Assembly (NCBI GenBank): GCA_028641055.1
Contig: CM054059.1
Span: 47,221,426-47,285,425, forward strand
Direction: 5' to 3'
Source of the DNA: Alopecurus myosuroides
Taxonomy: Eukaryota; Streptophyta; Magnoliopsida; Poales; Poaceae
DNA length: 64,000 nt
Part shown: positions 53,447 through 64,000 of the stretch, one piece after another
Position numbering within the stretch: the stretch's first letter is position 1
Layout: every line of letters starts with the position of its first letter
Translations under genes and position numbers: made by a program
The notes under the pieces: generated by a model
What the model was told of the DNA's origin: nothing
The model's input: only the letters and a program-made list of their open reading frames with translations
Databases searched by the model: none

Positions 53447-56400
53447 TCAATCCAGATCGTCGCTTCTCAGATCCAGTTTCAATGCCGATACGAGTGCTCT
53501 GCATGCTCGGGCATACTCCTAAACAAGCAAACGTCAGTGCATGGCCAGAGAATATGACAAGAGTACGGGAAACAAAATGCCAATGCAACTCTCCCTGCCG
53601 CAGCTCACCTCTACAAGTATCAGAGCTACCGCTTGCTCATGGCAGGAATTTGATAGATCCATCTTCATAATTCTGTAGGTATAAGCATCATCAAAAGCCT
53701 TGTCTTCTTCGTTCATATGCAGCCAGCAAATGCTCCTCTTGGCATACAAGGTTGAATCATCAGGGTCCATCTCCATTGCCTGCGGTTTGTACATAACATG
53801 GAGGCAATAAAACGTTTGTACATGGAGGTAATCAAGCAACAATGCATAGTGCAATTGTTTCATAGTTCAGAGCATTTTAGCCTTTTAGGACAGAAAGAGG
53901 TTCATCAGCAAGTAAAGTGCACAGCAGAATTAATGAAGTATATGATGCAAGAGTACACCTTGGTATACAGAGCCAACGCGTCAGCATAATCATTTCCCTT
54001 AAATGCAGCATCCCCTTGCATTTTCAAAGCACATCCACCATTTGCATCGAGCAGAGGATCCTAGATCAAATGAACAACTGAAAGTTAAACAGAATGTAAA
54101 ATACAAATTTACTCTTTAGTTCACATAGTTCGCATGTTGAACTATTACATCAGTGCCTGCAGGGGTTGCGGGAGGGGAAAGAATCTTAGCGCATTCCGTC
54201 CATCCTTTGGTTGCAGCAATCTGTGCTGCTGTTCTACCCGACTGTTCAGGAGGATATCAAGTTTAAATCTCACAAATAAACAAGGGAGAGCTTACGCAAT
54301 AAAAGAACTATGTTTTCCATTATGCAATAAGAGGAAAATGTGTCACATTTATACTCATATCACTATGGGATTCAAAATATGAACTATAGGCGATTGTACA
54401 AGGCATGTATTACTGTAGCAATGTAAGTAAAGTATGGATGTCTAAAAGAGTGTATGTGTAGCCAGATTCTCATTATATCCTGGAGATGTCTTAAGAGTGA
54501 ACAGGTGCATGAATGCTTAAACCAGCCTCTTTCAATCATAGGTGCTTGGGGTCAATTATAAACCACGCTTCTTAGAACAGATCTTGCTGAAAGATTGTAA
54601 TTCTGAAAGTTGATCAATAAAGCTTCTAAATTCGCAAAAAAAAAAAATCATTTGCTGTTTCTTTTGTGGTAAGCAGAGATCGTGCAGACACCAGTATTAC
54701 ATAGAACATTTTTTGTGAGAGAACATACATAGGCCTTCATTGTTCAGACATTTTACCCCAAAGTTCACCCAGTTTTGAAAGAACTCCACTGATACCTTAG
54801 TTCATAAGTGCAACATTTCTCAATTTTATTTTAATATCCAAACGGGATAAGAACAACTTCCCATCTTCTACCCTACATCCTAGCCCAATCGTAACTATCC
54901 AAAACTCTCAGTTCCAACAGTACAACATCCTTTCTCGTGGATTCAAAAATCGATTTTGGTCCCTAGCAGGCTAGTCACTTTCTTTCTTTTGAAGTAACAG
55001 CATTCAGGTCATAGACCGAAATTCATTAAACATGAAAACAGGCTAGTAAAGCAGTGCTCTACAAAACCCAATTAACGCCAAATACTAGTAACATGTGGCA
55101 TCATTTAAGAGTTTAGTCAAATGGCCGACATTTACTTGTGTTATTAGCCACTCTCTTATAACATTCTAACAATCTACAGATCTTAGCAGCTACATTAAGC
55201 CTTCCGTAGCCAGCTCAGAAGATCAACAAGAGTGTCAACTAACAACTTAAGTAGCAGTACGAAAACTCACTTGATCAGGAATATTTGCATCAGCGCCAGC
55301 TTCCAACAAACACTTGATACAGCAAGTGGAGCCATGGGTTGCAGCTACTAATAATGGTGTTGTTACAGGCCTACCAGCATTGACATCAGCACCAGCCTGA
55401 AACATGGAATGTATAATATAGACTGGACTGCTGAAAATAGTGTTTCTAAAAATGCAACAGCTTCCCCCACAAAAAATGTTTACAATAGGAGCTCTAAAGG
55501 GACAAGTCAATGCACCTTAATAAGTAGTTCCACACATTTCAGTGAAGAAGCGGAGGTAGCATACCAAAGTGGTGTATAGAATAAATGTGCAACTGTGTTA
55601 GGCTGGAGAGAAGGCAAAAAAGGATTACTTGCACATAAATATTAAATAATGACAAGGGTTCTAGAGGAAAATAAACTATCAAAGTTTATGCAATTTTTAG
55701 CAAAACATGGAAAATTACCAATAAAAAGGAAGCAACAATCTCTATCACTTTGATTTTTTTCATTATATATACTCCTAATTAGTAATTAGAGGTTCCTTTC
55801 AATCCAGCACGGCAAAACCGATGCACAAAGGGCTTGCTTCCGCAGCGCTGCTGATCCCTTGGACGACACGGAAACATCGCAATGACTGCGTGTTCAAGGC
55901 TGCAACCCCATCAACCAACGCCTTGGTGAACAAGATCAAGGAGGAAGCTGCACTTTGGGCTAGAGCCGGTGCAATGGGTCTGCGCGCCATTCTCCCTTAC
56001 TCTTGGGATGTACACTGATTCATTTTTCATTTTTTTGTGGAACTGAACCTCCTAGGAGGAAGTAGCAACTCTATCTTTCCAATGTAAAGAAACGCAAATG
56101 TCTTTTGTGTTTCCTCTAAAAAGTAAACTCCCACATTAATCCAGAAAATTTCTCTCGTATTCTGCTAGGTCATTGAAATCATTTGGATGCTTAGGATTTG
56201 GCGGTACAATCAGCTCATACAGAACTCTAATGGGGGGAAAATGTAACTGGTATCTTGAGTCCAGCGGATCGATGGTAATGTAATTTCCCTTTTGCCATCT
56301 AGACAAAGCCAGAAGGCTGATTGTTCGATATTAGAGTTCAACCAACTTATAAAATATAATAAATGATTTTCATCTAGCAGGACACAGGAGGCTGATTGTT

Positions 56401-59400
56401 CTCAATCCAAACGAACTGGCAGCCTAAGAAATGCAAGTGGAGTCCGTACAGGAAACTCTGATTACTTGATGTCAGCCAGCTACTTAACCAGATAAATAAT
56501 ACATGGGCAGACAGGATGTCGCCCAGCAATGTTCCGTAGCCAGACTTAAATACAGCATGCATATAGCTGTGAAAAGGGTACACAATCCTGCATTACTTAT
56601 CAGTTTCAGTCACGCCGCCATTCAGGATCGTGCGCACGAGCAACCTGTTTCTGATAAAGCAATGGACGAGGAGAAGACTATACTTCACAGCTTGGCATGC
56701 AAATACAGTTTCGCATGCGTGCCTACGTAAAAACTGTTTGTGTGGCGATTGTGGGCCTATCGTTTTGGCGTTCTGCAGCAGTGTTCTGCGAACCGCTGAT
56801 CGTGTGGCAGGTGTTATGTTTTTTGTTTTCGTTTTTTCTTTTATTCTGGCTGTGTGCATCCATAATGTCTTGACTAGTTTAAGATATTATGTTGTTGCAG
56901 AGGCCGGGTGTAATTGGTATCTTCTTGATATTAATATATTCCCTTTATAAAAAAAATACTGAAAAGTAAAAATACTATAAAGCCTCTATAAATCCAAGGA
57001 GATCCATCAAATTTTTTAAGGTCAGATTTACAGTTTAGATTTCATATGACAAGGAAAATGCACATTATATTATAGGGTGTGTGTCAATCCTGACGCATCA
57101 ATTTACCTGCTAATAAGAGAAATATAAAAGGCTAGAAATATAAATCTATTGTAACATTTCAAAACAAATTAGAATGGGATATCAAGTCGAGTTGCAGTAA
57201 TGAGATATATCATGCAACCACTTTCAGTTTTGAGACAAAATCAGGTATTTATGCAAATCTAAAGAAAAAGTTGCACATACTTCTCAACTCACTTTACCTA
57301 TATATATCAAATGAATAAATTCGCTTTATGGTAACAGTAACAAAATACTAGTGTATAAGATTTATATATGTAGCCCATGCAGATGCACAGCTTGATAACT
57401 AGTTGGTATAGTCCCAACGTTTTTCAGCTCCATCTTGTACAATAGAGCTCCTTGTGCAGCTATCCAGCACATGAATTAAAAAAAAATCAAACAGCACAGC
57501 ACATCACTTAAGCTCCATAGTTGCTAACGTCAGAGTGAGTTTGCGCAGAACATACCCAGTACCAACAGTCCAACACTAAGAGATTCTGTGGATAAGGTGG
57601 AAAGAAGCGGGGAGAGAACAAGTGAGCACAATCACAAAGGTACAGTTGATTAAACTATAATTCGGTCTCACTACGACTTACCTTAATTGAATACACAAAA
57701 GAATTATGGTTTAACCATGTTATCATCTAGCACAAAGTCATCGACAACCTAATATATTATAAGCAAGGAAAGATCTAAAGGTAAATGAACAAATGATACT
57801 TGACGAAAAAAAAGTAAAGGACACAAAGAGCCATAGTAAAACAGAAGTACCGGCTCAGCCAGGTCAAGGAAGTAAAATATCACCGTCCACCTTAGCAGGA
57901 CCAAATCTTTGGAGTGGCAGGGTTTGGAAAGGGGAAAACATATAAGAACACTGCTAGGCCCATCCGTATAAATCCAGCCATGACTTCACAGCTATATCGA
58001 AGGGAGTATTGTACCATACACAGCACATATAATAATAATCAGAAATGGTGAACCAAAGATGGGGGAAAAAAATTATTACATTTGCCTGATGCCTCAACAG
58101 CAACTCCAACATTCTCACATTTCCATTGTGAGCAGCAATGTGTAGTGGTGTTCCGCCTCCACCTACAGAGTCAACATAAGCTCCCCTGGACAATAATAAC
58201 TCCGCTATTTCACATTCATCTGGATAAAATAAATGAAAAATGCTCACGTCACATTCCCATCAAGGATACATTACAAAGAATATTAAATATAGCTTAGTAC
58301 CTCGGGTGTTAGCCGCCCATAACTTGGCTTTCTCTGAGTCAACATTTGTTCCTGGACAAACGATTTAGTAGCTTACTATGTGCCAATGTGTAGGACTGCT
58401 AATGAAACTGGAACTACTTCCAAAGTACTGTCTTCTTTGGCAGGTAGCATTTAAGACTAGATTCCTACTTTGCCTTGTGATCTTTGTTGAAATTAGAAAG
58501 AAACGTGTTTTTTATTTATATGTTTAGTAAGTAAAATGTAACCATGCGCAAGCACCTAATATTCCAACAATATATCTACGGGACATTTCTGCAAACCTAT
58601 AAGCTAAATTAACTATGAAAAATATATAAGTGGTTTTTACAAGCAGTAAGCAAACTGGGAAAATTATCGCAAAATGGGTAGGGCCTACAAAAGCTTTTCG
58701 GAAGCTGACCAACAAAACCTGTTCCAGACCAATGGTTAAGCATAGGAAACACAGCAAACAAAACAGAAAAATACCTAACCTTACCCAATCTGCCGGATCA
58801 AAATTGTTTTTCCAAGCCAAGGTCTGCCATTTTAAGCCCTACGTTGAGTCTTATTCAACTGTACTTATGTGATTGTTCGAGGGAAAAGTTTATGCACATC
58901 ACATACTGTTGAACTAGCTACCTGAATAAATAAAACATCAAATGACAATGATTTCTATTGTCTCTAGATTGACAGCACTACGTATTAGCCCCAAAAAATA
59001 TGTCACTAATTAAACGTTGCTGTCACCGCCTTTACTTAATCACTACAAAAGTACAATATGCAAGACAAAAAACTGAAGAGCTGAAATTTACTGCAGGAGA
59101 GACATCAGAACCAGTTTTGGTTTAAATATAAAGCAGAGCAAATCATGCAAGATGAATAAAGCTACAGGTAATAAAAACAGAAACAAACGTACGCAGGGGC
59201 AAAAAAGAACCTGGTGTTGCAGCATAATGCAGTGCAGTATCACCACTTTCATTTGCTTTGTTTGGCTTAGCACCATGGTCAAGAAGAAACCTTACAACTG
59301 ATGTAGATCCACAACCAAATATTGCATATGATAGAGGCGTTACACCTAGCAAGAGCATAAGAATGGCAAACTTTTGATCAGAATGATCAACAATACTTGC

Positions 59401-60801
59401 TTCCAACCAACAAAAATCGATAGATAATCAAGAGAGTTGCACACTAAAACATAACGCAGATAGGTGCTACATGTGAGTTAAAACAAAGCAGAAAAAAAAC
59501 GCTCATGATGCCACCATTGATGTCCATGCTACCACACAAGATTGTACTTTATAGATCCATGATTCAGCATGGATTTCACAGAAACAAACAATCTGAACCA
59601 TTTTCTTAAGAAACACAGAAATTTCTCTCTGCTTTACTGCAAAATGTATTAAGTCACAAAAAAATTGTTTTGCGTTTAGGATTTAAACTGATAGATGGTA
59701 ATCAGGTGATGGCCTCCAGCCTCTTAAGAAACAGAGGCATCTTTGAGTAGTATCGGCACAATTTCGCAACTTAGAAAAAGCTAACTACCAAATTACCAAT
59801 CCCGCTTTAAAACAGCCAGTTTTCATTTGTTCCCATACACAAACCGAGTCACTGCAACAAGCTAATAGCAACTATTCTCTCACAAATAATAAACAAATAA
59901 AACATCTAACCATAGCCATGCCACAACATGGATCTCACATAAGCAAACAATCTGAAACCACACAGAAATTTCTCCCTGCTTTACTAAAGAAACTATTAAA
60001 TCACAAAATGATCTAGGAGAATCCCACCCATCAAGACCAAAATAGAAGAAAGTAGCGATTGATTATCATAGGTCCCACTAAGCCACACGCCCACACCCTG
60101 CAACATCCATGGTTTGGTTTGTGTTTAGGATTTAAACTGATAGGTGGTGATCAGGTGATATCCCTCAGCCTCTTAAGAAACAAAGGCGTCCTTGAGCAGC
60201 ATCAGAATTTGCAGAATTTCTGCAACTTAGAAAAAACTAACTACCAATACACTCCTAAACAACCGTTTTCATGTGCTCCCATACACTACTAGCAACTTTT
60301 GTGTCACAAATAAATAAATAATAGAACAGTCCATGGCTCTGCATCTCTGAATCAACCCAGCACCGCGAAGTCTGTCAGAAAGGTGCTAGCAGTGACGAAC
60401 AAATTACCACCCTCGCAAGAGGCGTTGGTGTTGAAGCTGAGTTCCTCGACCAGGAACTTGCACATCTCCAACTGGCCGGCCCACGCCGCCCTGTGGAGCG
60501 GCCCGCAGCGGCAGGAAAATTCCCATCCGTCGTCGTCGATCCCCGCCAGCGTCTCTTCCAAGCCTTTCCCCGACTTCCTCAGCTGCCTCACGAGCCCTGC
60601 ACGGATAATAGCCTCATCAGATCCACCGCGTGGACCAGAAACCGATCCGCGGCAGCGGCGGCTGGGGGGCTTACTCCTCACGGCGGGGATGTCGCCGGCG
60701 GTCGCTTTGTTGAGCGTCTGCACGGCCGACCATTCGTCCTTGGAGATCGTGCGGTTCCCTATCCTCTTCCGGTGCCGGGATGGGCGCGTGGAGGCGCGCA
60801 T
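53447..60801 (-). CDS. ankyrin-repeat/TPR protein, copy B (10 exons, 421 aa)
   Basis: Tandem paralogue of the gene at 6787-34917. Exons are 60801-60675, 60596-60408, 59345-59211, 58219-58080, 55602-55516, 55396-55271, 54241-54125, 54060-53959, 53779-53609 and 53518-53447. All introns are GT-AG, phases are identical to copy A, the total is 1266 bp and the stop TGA is at 53449-53447. Key words are CGPLHRAAWAGQLEMCKFLV, VVRFLLDHGAKPNKA, CEIAELLLSRGAYVD, VRMLELLLRHQAN and CLLEAGADANIPDQ. The TPR part has STLYAKRSICWLHMNEEDKA and ends ACRALVSALKLDLRSDDLD. The N-terminus is 11 residues shorter than in A, and exon 2 is two codons longer (DDDGWEFSCR region). No stop or shift, so both copies look coding. 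Several substitutions fall in repeat positions (for example LWYATS versus LSYAIS). Function is inferred only as protein-protein interaction. Confidence 0.9.
55811..56121 (+). mobile_element. LINE 3' end in intron 4 of gene B
   Basis: A plus-strand frame at 55821-56018 (MHKGLASAALLIPWTTRKHR ... KIKEEAALWARAGAMGLRAI) matches the LINE-1 ORF2 tail, ending SWDVH and stop. The 3' UTR has CCTCCTAGGAGG and AAACGCAAATGTCTTTTGTG, the same family signature. It is absent from copy A at the matching site (about 30800). Target duplication not resolved. Confidence 0.82.
56600..56950 (+). mobile_element. LINE 3' UTR fragment in intron 4 of gene B
   Basis: An extra block relative to copy A (insertion point about 31305). 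It ends GGCCGGGTGTAATTGGTATC, then TTGATATTAATATATTCCC and an A-run at about 56950, the usual 3' end of another grass LINE family. It has no coding part. Flanks (TTACT/ATACT) are too short to call a duplication. Confidence 0.6.
59560..60335. repeat. tandem duplication inside intron 2 of gene B
   Basis: The block ATGGATTTCACAGAAACAAAC, then TTAAACTGATAGATGG, CAGCCTCTTAAGAAAC and CTAACTACCAA (about 59570-59890) recurs as a diverged second copy at about 59930-60320. Copy A has it once (about 34120-34400). Confidence 0.7.
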
Positions 60802-60821
60802 CCTGGGCTCCGGATGGGATG

Positions 60822-60845
60822 GAAGCTTCTAGAAGGCTAGGGTTT
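60822..60845 (-). promoter_or_regulatory. HSE-like triplet and telo-box before gene B
   Basis: TTCTAGAAGCTTC (60834-60822) and AAACCCTA (60845-60838), the same words and spacing as before gene A. They lie 21-44 bp before the ATG and may be in the 5' UTR. Confidence 0.4.
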
Positions 60846-60964
60846 GGCGAGGAGGTCGAGGCGGAGTGCGTTGGGAACGGGGACAGAGGAGTGGGAAAAT
60901 TGGCGGGAAGGGGCGGGTGCTTCCGTGGGAAAGTGGCGGGATGGGTGGCGACGCTCGCGATCAG

Positions 60965-60991
60965 TTTTTTTTTTTTTTTTTTTTTTTTTTT
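60965..60991. repeat. T27 tract flanked by ACGCTCGC
   Basis: Twenty-seven T's lie between two copies of ACGCTCGC (about 60951-60958 and 60998-61005). Copy A has a single ACGCTCGC here. This could be a tail-only retroposition event on the minus strand, or slippage plus a chance repeat. Confidence 0.45.
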
Positions 60992-61070
60992 AAGGAAACG
61001 CTCGCTACCGGGGCATTTCCAATGTTTATTTTCAATGCAGGCCGTAAGATGGTCCCACAACATATATATA

Positions 61071-63336
61071 TCTTTACCTAATAATAAAGTCATTAAGGTT
61101 TCTGCCAAAACTTTCGTCCAACATAAAGTGACAATTTTACCCCTAATTATCAGCCAAATTACAGCTCATGCCACCGCAAAGTGAACGAGACGGTTCGTAC
61201 ATCCCAGCCAAGCAGACCATGGCTTCCTTTGAACGCCGTCTTCTTCCCCAATCGGTGGCGCCGCCTACATCCCTGCATCATGCGACATGACCGGTGGCGC
61301 CTCCGTGTCAATCCCCACCGGAAAAAATGCCCAACGCAATGTCGCTGCCACAGATCGATTCCTAGCTTTCCCAGCCGATGCGGAGGGTCGTGATGGCGTC
61401 CCAGGCGCGCTCCTCGCCACGCGCGGCAGTCCAAGGTGCAGAGGCTGCGGCTGTCGGCTATCCGCATGTAGTTGAACTCCATGGATGGCTCCGTCCCGCG
61501 GACCGGGTGCTTCCACTTCCTGCTCTGCTCTGCGTCGGCCTGTAAGACGAGATGCGCGTCTACCACATGGACCCCGACCGTTTCCCTTGCCGGAGACCAA
61601 GAGACAGGTCGTGGGCGATAACCTATGTTGGACCAAGGAGTTAGAGAAACCAGGTCCAAAACGCAGTAGGAGGGAGAGCAAGGACCAGGGAGGAGGAAGC
61701 AGCAGCCAATCGAGGCTCTTACGGGTGAGGTGATAGCCTGAGAGGCCGTGACGCCGGCGTGCTTTCCAGCAGGGCACCACGTCGTCCTAGACGTCCGAGT
61801 CTGGCACAAAGCAGCATCATTGAAATTGCTCGGGATGTTACTTGTTACGAGCGAGGAGCTGGCTTAGAACCATCCCGGGCGGCGGGGCGGGAATCCATCG
61901 TCTTATCTCCTCCACTCGGGGGAGGCCGGGACGTGTTTGCAGAAATGCACAAAAGGAGATGTCTGTCATCTTCCGTGACGATGGTGCGGCATGTTTGCTT
62001 GAGCAAGGGATAGAGCTGGCATTGAGGCGTTGGGGTCAGCTCACCCCATTGAAGCTTAGCAATATCTTCAGTAAATAGCATGATTAGTGTCTATTTTAGC
62101 TAATTATACCTGACCCCAATAGAATAGTGATAACTTATAGCGGGCCCCATGGGGATTATTTTCTAGCTTTGTCATTGTGCTTGAGGACAAGATCTTTATG
62201 CCAATATGCACGTTCGAGGATGCATTCCGGCAACTATTACCTGATTACACGGAATTGTTGGCCTACTGCTGCTCGGGGATCTACTTGATTTTGATATACC
62301 GCAGCACCTTCTCACTTATTGTGAAGAGCACATCACATTCCCCGGGAGCTATAGCAATGATTCGGACTGATTTCTTTGTGTGCCAAACAAGAACCCGGGA
62401 GCTATAGCAATGATTCGGCCCGAAAATGCCAGCACTGCAATTGCTCAGGAATAGAATGGTTTAGTAGTTGCAAGTGCTAAGGAATAGCTTAGTTTAGTAG
62501 TCGCCTTGTAATGACGATAGCGGTAGAACGCCTCGAGATAATGACTTCGCCCCCAAGGCCCAGGGATGCTAATTATGATGAATTTTGTTCTCCGCCTACA
62601 ACATTTTCGGACCTCAGCTTCCACAGTTTACCCGCATTCTATACCTCGTTTTAAGAGATTTCCTTGTGATATGAGTTTCCGGAAGCGAGTTTTGACTAGG
62701 ACTCGGATATCTTAGTCCCACCCAGTTCGACGAGAGGAATCCAACTCAGCCGGTCACACAGAGTTCGTTCGAATTATGAATTTTTTGATGAAAAAAGAAA
62801 TGAAATTCAGTAGAAGAAGATCTCGTCGCTCCGCTTATTGCTGCCACGCAAGATTGATGGAAATCTCGGTGAGTGAGTCGTGCACAAGCGTTGTCTCAGC
62901 TAGGCATCCTTCTATGATGTGATAGATTGGTTAGGAGGTTAGTCGTAGAGCCAGCCCCTGAGTCCACTTCCCATTGTCATAGAAAACCGCGAGAAAACGG
63001 TAACTGACGACAGGGATGTTGGCGATGGTTATTTTGTTCAAATCGTATTTTTTTTAGTTGTTTGTGCTTCCAACGAGCGGTTTAGGTACAAGCAGTTTAG
63101 CATGATTTGACAATAAATTTCAAATATGAAACTTTGTGCAATTAATAATGTCAAATTTGTTTTTGCTTGGATCAGTTCATCAGTAAGGTCATGGCTACAA
63201 CATTATTGTCATGAATTGCTCATGCAATAAAAAAAGATATAATATGTGTAAGTGCTAGAAATTACATATTATATTGGTTTGTGAGTACATATTAAATTGT
63301 TTTGTAACCGTAGCAACGCACGGGCACTTTTCCTAG
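61071..63336 (+). mobile_element. non-autonomous Helitron-like element (2266 bp)
   Basis: The 5' end TCTTTACCTAATAATAAAG is preceded by A (61070). The 3' end CCGTAGCAACGCACGGGC is followed after 10 bases by CTAG (63333-63336) and then T (63337). TC...CTAG between A and T, with a CCGT/ACGG hairpin near the 3' end, is the Helitron signature, and the terminal wording matches common grass families. No Rep/helicase is present. Inside, 61159-61809 has open frames on both strands of GC-rich, gene-like sequence, possibly a captured host fragment I cannot name. 62341-62365 and 62394-62418 are exact 25-bp direct repeats (CCCGGGAGCTATAGCAATGA start). Confidence 0.72.
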
Positions 63337-63418
63337 TATGTTATAACAGTCTAAAAATCTCACAATGTTTAAGGTCAACTTGGATCTTAAGGTGGAGCCC
63401 ACAAAGCAAAATTCCTTA

Positions 63419-63712
63419 GGGCTCCTTTGATTCATAGGATAGAAAAAGTATAGGAATAGGAAACTTGTAGGATTGGTATGGCATGGCTAAATGAATCCTA
63501 TGAGAAGAACAATTTTCTTTGATTGTGCGAAGGAATTTTTTCATGAGGTTGGACCTCATGTTCTTTTCCTATAGGATTTGTACTACAAGATTCCTAAGGG
63601 AATATTTCCTATAGAATATGATCCTATGAATCAAACGAGCAACATAGGAAAATTTCCTATAGGATCCAATCCTACAAAAATCCTACGCCGTTCCTATGAA
63701 TCAAAGAGGCCC
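63419..63712. mobile_element. Tourist-type MITE (PIF/Harbinger group)
   Basis: 294 bp with terminal inverted repeats GGGC(T/C)(C/T)CTTTGATTCATAGGA at both ends and TTA target duplications at 63416-63418 and 63713-63715. Internal sequence is rich in CCTATAGGA and TCCTATGAATC words and can fold on itself. No coding capacity, so it would depend on a Harbinger transposase elsewhere. Confidence 0.93.
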
Positions 63713-63715
63713 TTA

Positions 63716-64000
63716 ACCAATGACCACATGCAAACAACATAAAATAAGTGAGAGAAATATTGTTTATTGTATTAAAAAAATTATGGCAAGGCTATAATGG
63801 TATGGGTGGGTTTTAAGATTTTAACCTTAAGGTCTGATGCCACAATGTATAAGGGTGGGTCTTAAGGTCACTTTATGGCTTAATAACTCCTCTTAATTCC
63901 ACATTGGAGACACCCTCATCCGGGGTGCCCGGTTTGGGCCAAAGAATATTGGGCTAGAGCCTAGGATACGGCGACTGGGGGTGCGTCGGCTTTTCTTCCT
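63716..64000. other. no gene recognised
   Basis: Unassigned sequence after the MITE up to the window edge. AAGGTC(A/T)... words recur on both sides of the MITE, but nothing can be supported. Confidence 0.45.

Larger units (their letters stand above)
53085..60965. repeat. segmental duplication, copy B (partner 6130-35090)
   Basis: Contains the whole second ankyrin/TPR gene with its flanks. It lacks copy A's intron-6 nest, Stowaway and 3' LINE scrap, but has its own two LINE scraps in intron 4 and a tandem duplication in intron 2. Confidence 0.85.

Noticed and set aside
58524..58820. 98-codon hydrophobic minus-strand frame in intron 3 of gene B as an extra exon
   Set aside because: Copy A has a matching but frame-disrupted stretch (33106-33419), it is not needed for phase, and exon 3 joins exon 4 perfectly without it.
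61159..61809. 216-codon minus-strand frame in the Helitron as a host gene
   Set aside because: No domain recognised, an overlapping frame on the other strand is just as long, and no splice pattern or start context supports it. Kept only as possible captured sequence.
1..64000. An undescribed defence or other prokaryote-type system, CRISPR, rRNA or tRNA genes
   Set aside because: All coding content is either the plant ankyrin/TPR gene pair or known transposon classes. No cloverleaf, rRNA or spacer-repeat array was seen.

Overview
This is grass nuclear DNA, most likely Triticeae (wheat, Aegilops or barley type). It has intron-bearing plant genes on the minus strand, buried in LTR retrotransposons, plant LINEs, a Stowaway and a Tourist MITE, a Helitron and a Mutator-like transposase remnant. 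There is no sign of operons, CRISPR, rRNA or tRNA genes.

The only host genes I can support are two tandem, same-orientation (minus) copies of one ankyrin-repeat/TPR gene. Copy A spans 6787-34917 and copy B spans 53447-60801. I could place ten exons with matching phases in both. The open frames are 1290 bp (429 aa) for A and 1266 bp (421 aa) for B, with no stop or frameshift. The duplicated block runs from about 6130 to 35090 (A) and about 53085 to 60965 (B). Copy A has been stretched because intron 6 grew to 22.7 kb, against 1.0 kb in B.

Intron 6 of A is a three-level nest. A short LINE 3' end (target duplication ACTTTCTTT) was hit by a full-length LINE (8260-29899, 14-bp target duplication). 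That LINE was then hit in ORF1 by a complete Ty3/Gypsy element of Tat type (8862-24108, target duplication CCGTG). The Gypsy element lies on the minus strand and carries gag, protease, RT, a degenerate RNase H, a second RNase H and integrase. Between pol and its 3' LTR lies an antisense, multi-exon accessory gene with its own TATA box.

Layout. 1-550: degenerate tandem repeat. 0.95-2.4 kb: LINE remnant (-). 2.8-4.1 kb: Mutator-like transposase remnant (-). 4.1-6.1 kb: AT-rich or unassigned. 6.1-35.1 kb: gene A with its nested intron, a Stowaway in intron 4 and a LINE scrap just past the stop codon. 35.1-39.3 kb: Copia 3' part with one intact 1194-codon PR-IN-RT-RNaseH frame. 39.8-45.5 kb: LARD-like element (-) with a 4.3-kb 5' LTR and a truncated 3' LTR. 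45.5-47.1 kb: Gypsy gag remnant (+). 48.6-52.6 kb: second LINE (-). 53.1-61.0 kb: gene B. 61.07-63.34 kb: Helitron-like element. 63.42-63.71 kb: Tourist MITE.

All coordinates, frames and splice sites were read by eye. Family names come from recognised motifs, not from database searches.
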